From assembly GCA_963680875.1 (NCBI GenBank), contig OY804588.1:58168369-58232368 (forward strand): DNA of 64,000 nucleotides, in the 5' to 3' direction. Below the pieces are notes generated by a model, which was not told where the DNA came from, did not search any database, and saw only the letters and a list, made by a program, of their open reading frames with translations. A program made the position numbers and the translations under genes. Positions 34,440-45,066 of the stretch are shown piece after piece; the stretch's first letter is position 1, and every line of letters starts with the position of its first letter. The DNA is from Bathymodiolus brooksi (lineage: Eukaryota > Mollusca > Bivalvia > Mytilida > Modiolidae).

Positions 34440-34744
34440 GTAGGTTCACCTCACGTGTGATTTCTTCCGTTTTGGTCTTAAATTATTGACATAACAACTT
34501 GTTCCATTAGTTTTACATTCTTTCTACATAAGTGTTGATAGCCTTTATATTTATATATCAACTCGTTTTATCAGTGAAATGATTGCATATGTGTCCATAT
34601 GAACTTGCGGGACACTGATGATCAAAACACTTGTTTTAAGGGGCCTCAAAAGGGTAATTTTAAAGTTTCACTGCCTATATACATTTTTTGTATTTGACTA
34701 AAAATTAAAAAAAACATTGTTTTAATGATAAAATCAGCTCGCAT

Positions 34745-36080
34745 TAGGTTAGGTTAGGTCATGTGTGGACGCTGGCTCTCTGCCACTATATCCACCTCTA
34801 CTTCTTCCGTAATACAACTTATTTCGGTGTGGTTTTCCTTGTTTTGGATGCTGGCTTTGTACTCAAATTTTACATCTTGGTGTTCCCAGTATTTATCGAA
34901 CCTGATTTCAAATTGTCTTGCATCCCTTGCATCAATTACTGATTGTGGCAGAGTATTCCATAAATGAACGATTCTGTTGGTGAAAGAAAATTTCCTTAAA
35001 TTTATTTTGCAAAATTTCTTACTATGGCCCCTAGTTCGAGTGTTAGGGTCGAGGTCAAATATACCTTCTGTGACTTCATTGTCATAGATACCCATGATAA
35101 TTTTGAAAGTTTCAATCATATCACTCTGAGGTGTCTGCATTTCAAGGTAGGCATTTTTAATTTCTTTAATCTATCTGGGTACTCCATATCTTTTAAGGAT
35201 GGTCTTTGTTTGGTCGCTCTTCTCTGTACGTTCTTCATGCTGTCAATGTCATGCTGCTTGTATGGCGACCAAACAGCTGCAGCGTATTCAAGATGTGGTC
35301 TAACAAGTGCTTGAAATAAATATTTGAAATTATGCTCATTTAGGTAGGTGAATGTTCTTCTGATGAGGCCCATTATGCTGTTTGCCTTATTTATTTTCTG
35401 CTGTATACATGTATGTTGTGAATAATTTAATTGGTCATCAACTAAGACACTTATGTCTTTCTCCCCATCTGAATTCTGCAGCTCTACCTCTTTGCCCTCG
35501 CTGTCATATAGGTGGTATTTCTGTTCTCTGTTATTTCCCCTCTTATTAGACACTGTCATTACCTTGCACTTGTTTGGGTGGAACTTAAGTAGCCACTTGT
35601 CTGACCATTCTTGTAAGTTATCCAGATCTTTCTGCAGACTTGTGATATCTGTCTGGGTTTTAATTTCTTTATAGACTTTTGTGTCTGAATCTACATGATC
35701 TGGCATATCATTGATGTAGATCACAAAGAGGATCATGATGGGTCCTAACACACTGCCCTGTGGAATTCCACTGTTGACACCATGGTTAATGGATTCAGCC
35801 CCATTCACTGATAACTTTTGTTTTCTATGTTAGGAAGTTTCTTACCCAGTTTATTGTCTTATTGTTAATGCCATACCTCTCCATTTTTTTTATAAGCCTC
35901 TTGTGTGGTACCTTATGATTCAAATGCCTTCATGAAGTCCATATACACAGAGTCAATACTACCACCGTTATCCAGGATTTCTGTCCATTCATTCATTACC
36001 TTAAGAAGTTGTAATGTTGTTGACCTGCCTGATATGAAACCAAACTGTTTCTTGCTAAATAATTTATTCTTAGTCATGTG
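34745..36080 (-). pseudogene. CR1/L2-like LINE fragment, with (CCTAA)n 3' end
   Basis: Minus-strand frames 35808-35116 and 35140-34754 give SGIPQGSVLGPIMILFVIYI, NDMPDHVDSDTKVYKEIK, KWLLKFHPNKCKVMTVSN and HLEYAAAVWSPYKQHDI, then SFTNRIVHLWNTLPQSV. The FADD catalytic motif is deleted (DSDTKVY where xxFADDTK is expected) and the upstream part to 36075 is frameshifted (FMKAFES then stop). The 3' terminus on the minus strand is CCTAACCTAACCTAA, a short microsatellite tail. Confidence 0.85.
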
Positions 36081-36086
36081 ACTTGG

Positions 36087-36300
36087 GGAACGACCATTTA
36101 ACTTGAAGGGGGGGTTATGGTTTTTTCCTAAAAAAAATATTATGATTTAGAAGGAAAAGAAATTAAATAATCTGTCACAGCATTGGCCACAAAAAAATAT
36201 TCTGCTTTACATAAGTATAAAAAAAAAATCTGGTTTAAGAATATTGTTTTGAACAAAAAAAAAAATCCCAAGAGTTAAAAAAATAAATCTCTTGAAAGTA
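36087..36300 (+). mobile_element. One end of an 'acgaccatttaact' MITE
   Basis: ggggaacgaccatttaactt plus G-run and gttatggttttttcc match the left end of the MITE at 28548; the interior has 'aaaaaaatattctgctttac'. The second end is not found. Confidence 0.55.
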
Positions 36301-36522
36301 TACTTTATGCCATATCTACACACCTATAAACCTCACTCCATTTGGAAATTATATATTAAAGATTTCGCTTAGTTTTTCAAACTGTACTTGACCTTTCAGT
36401 AATTACGCCCTATTTTTAATAGATATTGTAAGTGTCCCTTATAAAAAGGGATTGCTGCCTCATGTATGTACTGTCACTTGTAAGGCTATGAACATTTGAT
36501 AATAAACACTTAATACTATAAC

Positions 36523-36838
36523 AAAGGCAACGCAAAGCAAGACATATCCCCTCACTGTTAAATGGCTAAAACTTAAGTCCATCTGTGACCTTGACCTTTG
36601 ACCTTCAAAATAGGCTGCAAGGCTTTGTATGAAATAAGTGTCGACTAAGTTTGGTCAAAATCCACTGAAAGATGTAGGCTAGTGTCTTCACAAGGATAAA
36701 CACCAAAAAATGGTTAAAGTTCAAGTGTGGACCAAGTTTGGTCAAAACAGAATAAAAGATGTGGCCTCTAGAGTGTTCACAAAAATGTTACAGAAAGACT
36801 GACAGAATGAAGGACAGACGGACAGTAGCATTACTATA
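36523..36838 (-). mobile_element. Tandem-core element fragment (same family as 9045-10405)
   Basis: Minus strand ends with aggggatatgtcttgctttgcg and has 'gaccaaacttggtccacact'-type cores and 'ctgtccgtctgtccttcatt' lead. It has only about two core units. Confidence 0.65.
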
Positions 36839-36839
36839 G

Positions 36840-37118
36840 ATTGATTGATTGATTTTTGGTGTTTTAATGCCACTTTCAATAATATTTCAGCTATATTATG
36901 GCGATCAGTTTTAGTGGTGGAGGAAGCCAGAGTACCCAGAGAGAACTTTAGCACCGACCATGGGCAAGCAACTGGTGAACTTTATCACATGTGGCTGCGA
37001 GTCGAGTGCACCCTGTTTTGTAATGTACAAAGGCGGGCTTGAACCCACGCCGTATTGGTGATAGGCTTGTATGAGTTGTTAGATCCAGCGACCTAACTCA
37101 TTGAGCCACCCAGGCCCG
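36840..37118 (-). mobile_element. SINE family C, full length
   Basis: ttgattgattgatttttggt tail side, 'cagctatattatggcgatca' core, B-box side gaacccacgccgta and head 'ctcattgagccacccaggcc'. Confidence 0.8.
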
Positions 37119-37261
37119 CCATTTGAGATAGGTTTCGCACTTTCAATATTTTATTATATTGGCCAAGTGATAACAAATTTAAATTCTACATGTATATTAA
37201 TGAAAAGCAAAGTAGGAAGAAAACACAATTGTATTCCGTTTCTTATGGAACTAAAATAAAC

Positions 37262-37580
37262 AAGAATTCTGAGAGTATTGCACATAGCAATACATTGTCC
37301 CCTACCGGCCGCAAAAATCAGAGGACCTAAAATATTAGAAGTATCACCTTGCAGTGACTAGATTTACAAGTTCAAGGGCATAACTCAGCCAAAAATCAAT
37401 CGACCAGAACAAAATTCGAACTTAAACTGTAAATTATCTAGATATAGCCACATACCAAATATCAAGTCAATATATCAAAGGACGTCAAAAAAAAAGTCTG
37501 GACAACTTAAAATTTTAATGTGACGGACGGACGGAACCTAAAACTAGAGTCCCCTTCGGCTTTCACCGGTAGGGGACTAA
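37262..37580. mobile_element. Short element with 'gtcccctaccgg' inverted ends
   Basis: gtcccctaccggccgc on the left and accggtaggggact on the right. Interior 'gggcataactcagcc' and 'gacggacggacggaa' relate it to the gtccgt-lead tandem-core elements. Confidence 0.65.
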
Positions 37581-37584
37581 AAAG

Positions 37585-38055
37585 GATAAAAAATAATAGT
37601 CAGTCAAAATAAACATGGAACGTTACTGTTCAATATATTCAACTAAACTTGTCTTCAAACATACACAGCATGTCTACATGTACATAATAGTGTTTTATAT
37701 AGTAAAGATCTGAACTTGTTTATTTACATGTACAAATGCGAGATAGAACATGGAAATTTATAGTATATATGAGCTATATGCATAGCATCTAAAAATGAAT
37801 ACTGGCTCACACCTTTATATAAAGTATTGAAAAAAAAAGTTATGTTTTGACTTGGTAAGAACAAAAATAATTGAAAAAAAAAAATGTGTCCGACTGTTTA
37901 AAAAAAAAATTCAGATCAGAACAAAAAACCTAGCTTCCATATATTTGGAACTATCCCGCATTACTAATTATGACTTTTTTTTACTATATGATAACGAGGA
38001 AAGCAAGTCCCGAAAATTATTTCCTTCCAGACCATAAAATATTCCTACGAAGATT
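37585..38055. other. Spacer, no supported feature
   Basis: AT-rich, several poly-A runs; no exon signals. Confidence 0.35.
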
Positions 38056-38060
38056 TCCGT

Positions 38061-38128
38061 ATTCATACGACCTGTGTTGAACTTGAACGCTACGCATGCG
38101 TATTGAGATTGTCGTCAATGAAAGAAAC
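38061..38128 (+). promoter_or_regulatory. Putative promoter block of first exon copy 5
   Basis: attcatacgacct (38061-38073) and tacgcatgcgta (about 38091-38102, perfect palindrome). Confidence 0.45.
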
Positions 38129-38331
38129 ATGTCGGAATCTAGTTTGAAGCGTGGACCAAAGAGAAGATTGACAGATTCAGAAAGAAAACGCCGGAAAAGA
38201 GAATCAAATGCTAAAGTGAATAAGAACAGGATATATATTGGCTCCAGAGACCAGTGTGATCGTTGGAATGAGCTCAGATCGGTTCTACGAGTGGAAACCA
38301 ACGCTGAAGTGGCGAGAATTCTTTTGGACTG
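38129..38331 (+). CDS. First exon, copy 5, with GC splice donor
   Basis: 203 bp, ATG to a phase-2 donor position that reads gactg|gcaagt. The usual GT is GC, with otherwise perfect gcaagt, as in the minor GC-AG intron class. Reads MSESSLKRGPKRRLTDSE, RKRRKRESNAKVNKNRIYIG, SRDQCDRWNELRSVLRVE and NAEVARILLD. One extra residue (SRDQCDRW) compared with other copies keeps the frame. Joining to exon 2 would give LLDC-YYSL. If the GC donor is not used, reading on gives a stop about 20 codons later (38392). An upstream in-frame ATG at 38096 is less likely than the conserved MSE start. Confidence 0.7.
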
Positions 38332-38394
38332 GCAAGTGCAATGTTTACATTTTAACGATGAAAATAAATCGTACATTGTGGCTGATAGAAGTTA

Positions 38395-40140
38395 AAATTT
38401 TATTCCGTAGGTGAATGCATCGAAGGAAATATATATTTATTTATCATCTATATATAATATAGTGAGAAAAGAGTACATGTGCTTACCTCTTCCATCGCTG
38501 TTTATTTATAGTAGTGCACCACACGATAATTCGGCAGACTCCGTAAATTTGCCGACAATTAATCAGTCGCCATCTTTTTATGCAGCATCATGGAATTCGT
38601 CAACAAATATCGTTCTCTCATTCGTTCTTTCTCACATATATCAACACGAAAATGAGTTAAAACATTATTTTATTAAATATAAAACATGTATAGTACATTT
38701 TTGGGATAATGCAGCTCATTAAAAAAACGGTCGTATCTTCTTCTTTAGTTATAACCCGAATAATCCAGTCGCTACATTACCGCCTGGATGCATTCACAAT
38801 CGTAAACTACTCGGCAGTTACGATTGGATTGGATGCATTCATTGAAAAAAATCGCTATGACTTGTGGGTATTACGACATAAAATAGGAGGAGCTAACAAT
38901 GCAATACACATCCGGATAAATACAACCAAACATGAAATAAAACTTATAATGAATAATTACTATTTTTTAGATATTAAAAAACATTGATTTTTATTTCAAA
39001 GTTGGAAAGTAAATAAAAGCTTGAATTGAATTCACTCTTATAATGATTTTTTAATTTCATTTAAAATAAAGATTTAAAAATAATTATTTTATGATACTGA
39101 TTAAAAATTGTATGTCATGCATTAGCTGTCAGTTGTAATATACAGGAAGAACTCCAACTGTGAAGCCATCTATTTTGAGATGCTATTCAATGAAAATAAC
39201 AACCTGACCATATTGTTACATAATAAGAATAAGAATTAGATAAGAAATTAAAATTTATAGAAGGCAAGGATTTACATAATTAACACATTAAGTCACATTT
39301 CATTTATTTAGGCTAACTTGGGTCAGTTATCAATTAAAAAGACAAAAATGGATTATAAAAAAAAATCAGTCTAATAAGTATTTACCTAAATAACGATATT
39401 GTGATGGGTATTTCTTAATAAATTGTATTAAAAATCATTTTAATTTATGAAATAATCAACTTTCTATTTACATATTTATTTTCAATAAAATTTCTTTATT
39501 ATTTCATCCCATTTTCCTTAATTTAACTTGTGTATATCCATATTTATACAATCTTATGTTAACGGCAAGTTACGTGTGTCGACCCTATTATCCATAATAA
39601 ATTCAGGAAAAAAGAGATGAAATAATAAAGAAATGTTATTGAAAATAAATAAGTACTCGGAAAGGGGGCAGTAATTCCGTGCCACGAGTGCGTTTGTATT
39701 TGGCTGTATGAGAATAAAGATATACAATAATGCTAACAATAATCATAAAAAGTCACTTTTATTGTCCCACATACATGTTAGATGTGTATTGTGACATTTT
39801 ACTATTTTTAAAATAGCAAATTTAGATTAAAACATAAAAACTTCAAAAAATGATTACACAGTGTTTTATTTTTTTAAATCTTTTAAGATTTGTGAATCTA
39901 TGGCAATTTAAATCATAATTATGAGAATAAAGCTGTATTTGTTTTCTAAATATGCAAAGCGTGCACAATCATTCTCCGTGTTTGTTTTGTCAATATTTAC
40001 AAACGGAAGTAAAGAAGTCACTAATGCGCATACACGCTAATATCTGACATTTGATTGGTCCTGTCTGAACCAGAGGGCAGCTGACGGATTTTTACCATTA
40101 AGAGCGTTCAAGGCCTCGTCCAGCGATAGAGGGCACAGTA
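38395..40140. other. AT-rich spacer with one fold-back
   Basis: No supported gene; two open frames of about 100 codons (38411, 38709) have no recognisable domain. Inverted repeat near 39472-39520 and 39600-39655 ('tttattttcaataaaatttc' and its complement with variants) marks a small MITE. Confidence 0.45.
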
Positions 40141-40144
40141 TTAT

Positions 40145-40465
40145 TCGAGTTACTTTGGTTACGGAAAACCGTCAACGTACTGATGTTTACTTTCCGGCGC
40201 ATGCCTGGTAAAATGTTTCCAAATAAATAAAAAATTTCAGAACATAGTAAATTACAGTGAGTTTTTACAATTTTTCTTTTAATTTTCGATTTTACAATTT
40301 TTGTTTGATTTTCATTTTTTCTACAAAAGTGGATAAGTATCAAAGAGCACATCGTGAGTGAGTGCACCCTTGTAGGATTCTGTAGTGGTGTTTTTGGTTA
40401 TGTCGGGGAATAATTTGTTCCAGTCTTTAAATAAATGGTTTGACAAAAGAAAGAAAATTTATCTT
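40145..40465 (-). mobile_element. LINE 3'-end fragment (family of 20130-21400)
   Basis: Colinear with 20140-20515: 'tttggttacggaaaaccgtc', 'gatgtttactttccggcgca', 'gagtgagtgcacccttgtag', 'atgtcggggaataatttgtt'. A typical 5'-truncated LINE insertion. Confidence 0.8.
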
Positions 40466-40469
40466 GGGC

Positions 40470-42095
40470 AGTGGGACTTTAATTTTAAAAACATGCCATT
40501 TCCATGCTTTTCGATTGCTTTATACAACCATAACGGCATAAGGCCATGAGAAAATGATTGTCTGTTTCCCCTAACCCGACCGGGTCAAATTTTACTGCTG
40601 GGTCGTTATCTTTTATTACTAATGAATAAAATAAAATAAACACCGACTATATGTCTTCTAACTCGGTGATATGGAGATTTTTGTTATCGTAAACAATTTC
40701 AGTCGTGTGAATGATAGTAACTATATTTAGAATATTGAATACTTAGATCCAGTAGGACGCAGTGATCATTGCGTATTGTCATTTACCTTAAAATGCTACC
40801 TTAACTATGAAAATACAAAGAGTGAAAAGTGTAACTATTTCAAAGGAGACTATGATAAGCTATGTCAGGAACTCTGGTGTTCCGGAAGGGTATGCAGTTT
40901 CTGCTCCACTAGTGTTACCCGTTTTGTTCAAACTTGGGAAATAAATATTTTTTGTGTAAAATTAAGTCACTAGCTTGCAGTCATCTTGGTTGTTAATGGT
41001 AACATTGATTAAGATATGTCGATCATTTTTTATCTTAAAGTAATAGCCTCACCGGATGCAATTGCGAACAATTTCGATGATATTTACATCTGATAATAAA
41101 TTTGACCAAACTGATGAAGCTGATTAATTTACATGTTCATATTTCAGATTAAACACCAATATTCCTTTTGCATAATAGGCTTTAATAGCCCATATATTAA
41201 AATTATTATTCAATGCATTGTTAAAGGTTTTAAGCAGATTTTCACGACCCCGTTTTAGTCACTCTGTGACCTAGATGTGGACACAATTTCGAACGACATA
41301 ATAAAAACCTTTCTAGTGTAAATTATTTGATGACACCTGTTAAAATTGAAAGAGCATTCATTCATTTACGTTCACATATCTTTTTATTATGTTATTCGGT
41401 AATCTTTCCTTTATTCACACCATAAATGTGTGCCAGTTTACCTTAAACTATGTCCTTTTTCTTTTTTGTGTATGTCTCATTTATCAATCATGAATGTTTG
41501 TATTGTTAATGATGCCTCATGTGGGCCCTATGATTAGGCAATAAAATATATTCATTCGGAATTCTTTGGTCTCATCAATGAATGTTGAATAAAGGTAACA
41601 CGGATTTTGACATTTTGGGAGAAATCAAGGTAAGGAAAATGTATTACATTGTTTTTGTTTTAATTTCACTATGTTCTACATATGCATAGAATCAGGAGAT
41701 AATATTCTTTCCAATTACAGGCATACGATAACAAAATATACGTACCTCAATGAATTTTAGCGATAGATTCCAAATGCAATTGTCGATCGTTTTCTGTTTA
41801 CAAATATGGAAAACCCGTCCTCTGCAACATTCAACAACTGCGCATGAATAATTTTCTCCCAAAACACGAGTAATTTAGCAGGGTATCTATTTATCAAAAC
41901 ATTTTTTTAATTCATGTTTTGAAAGGAACAAATAGGGGACATACATTTTATTTCGTTCGTATATTGCGTCCGGTGTGTATGAAAGGCTAAACATATCGTG
42001 GAATTTCTGGATTAAATATTTTCACTTAATATGTCACTTAATTTTAACTAAGATCAACTGCATAACATTAAAAATCCGCTGAAAAGTAGATTTTA
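40470..42095. other. Spacer, no supported feature
   Basis: AT-rich. Contains ttccggaagggtatgcagtt / ctgctccactagtg at 40877-40912, a word also at 3455-3495; origin unknown. Confidence 0.35.
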
Positions 42096-42139
42096 AGAGC
42101 AAATCGCAAAATATTTGAATTCTGTCTTCCCGGACCAAG

Positions 42140-42195
42140 ATTTGAACTCTTTCGGGAGATTATCGCTCATGCGCACTATTCAGTTGTTGAAAAAA
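42140..42195 (+). promoter_or_regulatory. Putative promoter block of first exon copy 6
   Basis: tttgaactctttcgggagat resembles the sequence after the attcatacgacct block of copy 4 (gtgaactcattcgggaaa), followed by ctcatgcgcact (42168-42179) before the ATG. The attcatacgacct word itself is not conserved here. Confidence 0.4.
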
Positions 42196-42395
42196 ATGTC
42201 GGATGCAAGTAAACAGAAACCTGGACCGAAGCGAAAACTTAGCGATTCCGCTAGAAAGCGGAACAAACGTGAGGCAAATGCAAAGCTTAATAAAAAAAGG
42301 ATTTACATAGGGTATCAGCATGATCGTTGGATGGAATTGAAGGATGTTCTTCGTGTCGAAACAAACGCGGAAGTAGCAATGATTCTGCTTGACAG
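42196..42395 (+). CDS. First exon, copy 6 (nearest to exon 2)
   Basis: 200 bp, ATG to phase-2 donor gacag|gtagca. Reads MSDASKQKPGPKRKLSDSA, RKRNKREANAKLNKKRIYIG, YQHDRWMELKDVLRVETN and AEVAMILLD. It is the closest first exon to exon 2 (2 kb upstream) and so the simplest partner for the downstream constant exons. The basic stretch suggests nuclear location or DNA contact (inference). The longer in-frame extension from 42115 is less likely because similarity between copies starts at MSD. Confidence 0.75.
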
Positions 42396-42599
42396 GTAGC
42401 ATTGTGTGATGGGTTTTCGTATTATTATCGATTTTTCCGATATAGCGATTACCAGTGTTAACCCTTCATTCATATGACGATTGGAATTTTCAAAGAATGG
42501 CTAGTTAAATATTTCTTTGTACATAAGATTGTTTTAAAAGCCATTCTTGTATTTTAATATACTCTCGATTATCTGGCAACTTTTGCTGTCAGTAAAATG

Positions 42600-43192
42600 G
42601 CGTCATATGTTTTCGTATGAAGTAAAAACATGGCCGATTTACGGGATGGAAACGAATATAAAATCCGGAAATGGCTGGTTTTAAAATTTCATGGTTCTGG
42701 CCATCTACAAATCATACTACATCTAAGTAAAATAACAGAATGTTTGAAAATGCCTACTTTCAAAATTGTGTTTACTTTTGATGGTTTTTTTAGTGCTGAA
42801 ACCACATGCACTGCAAGGTGACATGTATTTTATATAAGAAACAGGCACATTTCAGTCAGCTCTTTTGTTTACAAGTACGATCAGTGACCCCATGACAGGA
42901 AGAGCCGGTGTCTGAGAGGCAGACGACATAGTTCAATTTGATAAAGCCCTTCTGGATTTTTTTCCAGCTACTTTATAAATGAAGTAAATTTTTAGCATTA
43001 CAAAAAGTATGGTTCAGTAGGTAGGTTCACTATTTTTGGTACTTACGTCTTTAAAAGCAACCTTGAACATTTTTGACATTTTTGGAGTCCTGTTTACGTC
43101 CCAAAAATAGAAACCGGAAGACACATCAAAAATAACACGTGCACTGTGGAAATCAAAATAAAGTGGATGATACGAAAACATATGACATGCGA
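42600..43192. mobile_element. Possible MITE with 'tcatatgttttcgtat' inverted ends
   Basis: gcgtcatatgttttcgtatg at 42600-42619 and atacgaaaacatatgacatg at 43171-43190 are inverse over 16-18 bp. No clear TSD; interior non-coding. Confidence 0.45.
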
Positions 43193-43566
43193 AAACACAT
43201 ACCGTGACGATACGTTAGTCAGATTGGTGAATGATTTTATTTTTGGGTGGCAAAAACATAAGTAAAATCATCCGACTAGTTAATTTTGTCTCGGCTATGC
43301 CTTAATGATATGAAACATGCCGTTTTACAAACTTATAACAGACAGATTCCTCAATAATCATTGTCAGGAATGTGTGCGTGCTTACCTCAGAATCTATGAT
43401 TGTTTATCTTTTCTTCACAAGGTCATGATGGGCAATCATCGGAACAAAACAACGGAAAGGTAATCAGTCTCCACAACTCAATGGCGAGGACGATAAACAT
43501 GCACACGGATTTGCAGATTTCTAGTTGTTGGGAACATATTTCAACTTGAAATAGCTTAGTAAAAGG

Positions 43567-44237
43567 TAGATACGATAACGTAACCCTCAATCCGTTTTTG
43601 CTCCAGCGAGGGTTACGAATCGGTCCCATTCAATGTAATGGAGCAAATTAAAATTTAATATTTCAACTTTCTTTTTGCATATATGTGGTCATAGCTTATT
43701 ATTCCCTACAATTCTTAAGTAATGGTGATACGAAATAAGTGTTACAATACCTATTTCTACCTTCACGATCGATTTCGTATTCGAAAATTGTTTCTTGTCC
43801 GCCATGACACCTTGTAAACGTAGACTCGTGATGGGCAGAGCCTATCCATATATGGATCAGAATGCCAAATATGGAAAACTTTTACTACGATATTTACGGC
43901 AATCGATCCAAATAAGGATATCTCCAAAACGAGGCAAGTGCACATGAAATAGCAACTTGTAAACAAAATGTCGGACAGAAAGAAGATCTCATGCATTCAA
44001 ATTTTCAGATGGATATAAGTCTACCATGGATTGATGCAGTGTTTACTTAACCCCTCAAGCTTTATCTAAATATATTTATCTTTCGCCCCCGTTAATTTTT
44101 CCAACCACTTCAATGGAATTAGGACAAAAAACCGCCCGGTGTGAATCACTCCGGGCACTGCTCCATTACGTTGAATGGGACCGAATCGTAACCCTCGCTG
44201 GAGGAAAAGCAAACTGAGGGTTACGTTATTGTATCTA
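43567..44237. mobile_element. Mutator-like MITE with long TIRs and 9-bp TSD
   Basis: About 80-bp inverted ends (tagatacgataacgtaaccc ... and inverse gggttacgttattgtatcta), including gcgagggttacgaatcggtc. Flanked by the perfect 9-bp duplication AGTAAAAGG (43558-43566, 44238-44246). Long TIR plus 9-bp TSD is the MULE signature. Non-autonomous, 671 bp, 100 bp upstream of exon 2. Confidence 0.85.
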
Positions 44238-44355
44238 AGTAAAAGGTACCACCGTATTCCAAATTGAATTTTCAGGGAAACATTTTCTTCACCCAAAACT
44301 GGTGTAATATTACTTTATTTCATTGGTGACATTTTATTATTATTTTAAATTACAG

Positions 44356-44559
44356 TTATTATAGTTTGTCAATATGCAGCCCAGTGAAAAAGACAAAAGA
44401 AAATTCTAGTCCTGAAACAAAGACAGAGTCAAGGAAAACAACACCTTATGTGGGGAAAAACACAACATCAACTCCTGCACCACCTGTTCGCACCAGTCAA
44501 CTAAAGTTAAATGTAGCTGATGTTTCTGAAATATCTTCTTCAGAACATGAAACAAATGT
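44356..44559 (+). CDS. Exon 2 (first constant exon)
   Basis: Acceptor taaattacag then 204 bp to donor aatgt|gtaagt, phase 2 in and 2 out. With any first exon the junction codon is Ser or Cys, then YYSLSICSPVKKTKENSS, PETKTESRKTTPYVGKN, TTSTPAPPVRTSQLKLN and VADVSEISSSEHETN. It is a Ser/Thr/Lys-rich, probably disordered linker. The residues LLD(S/C)YY bridging exons 1 and 2 look like the natural end of the first-exon module. Next in-phase acceptor is either 45067 (continuing the gene) or 44933, which would give VDSE and a stop. Confidence 0.75.
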
Positions 44560-44592
44560 GTAAGTCCTTTGATCTGCCTTACATGTACATGC

Positions 44593-44746
44593 CAGTCTTT
44601 GCCTTAATTTTTGTCCTTTACTTGCCCGAAAGCCAAATTTAAACAAATTTTATACTTGTTTAAACAAATTCTTTCATAATTTTCATTTGTCCGAATCCAG
44701 TTTTACTTGTCCCGGGCTTAGGGCAAGTGGGATAGTGCGAAGACTG
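44593..44746. mobile_element. hAT-like MITE, 154 bp, 5-bp TSD
   Basis: Ends cagtctttgcc / gcgaagactg, duplication CATGC (44588-44592, 44747-44751). Subterminal words cttgccc, cttgtccc and gggcaag. Lies in the intron after exon 2. Confidence 0.85.
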
Positions 44747-44934
44747 CATGCTCATGTGATATTTATATAGTTTTCGAAAAGTCATTTTGTACCGTCCGTC
44801 GTACATAAATTTAGATTTTGTTTTGTCAGTCCCATGTATTAAAACAGATTTAAATATTTGTTTGACTGGTCGTTTATTGAGAACACTCACATCTAAGTTT
44901 TTTGTAAATCAATTATTTTACAGTGATAGTGAGT

Positions 44935-45066
44935 GATATGTACTGTAGTGTAGCTTCAACTCGGCAATTTTTCAGCTATCTCATGGCAAGTACAAGTTCA
45001 TTTTTAATGAGATGATGATGAGTTCCTTTTTATGCTAGACTAACACACTTAGTTGGATTTTTATAG
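44935..45066 (-). mobile_element. SINE family B fragment fused to exon 3
   Basis: 'caatttttcagctatctcat', 'gatgatgatgagttcctttt', 'acacttagttggatttttat' match family B, whose next bases are normally agtgctagctcactg. Here the match ends at atagtg, exactly where exon 3 homology (agtgtacctt) begins. Confidence 0.8.

Noticed and set aside
38411..38987. Two open frames of about 100 codons after first exon copy 5
   Set aside because: No recognisable domain, AT-rich composition, no paralog after the other first exons.
40877..40912. Possible exon, word shared with 3455-3495 (ttccggaagg ... ctccactagtg)
   Set aside because: Short shared word with no open frame or splice signals in common; origin unknown.
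42630..42821. 63-codon plus-strand frame after first exon copy 6
   Set aside because: Lies inside a probable MITE (42600-43192); no conserved counterpart.
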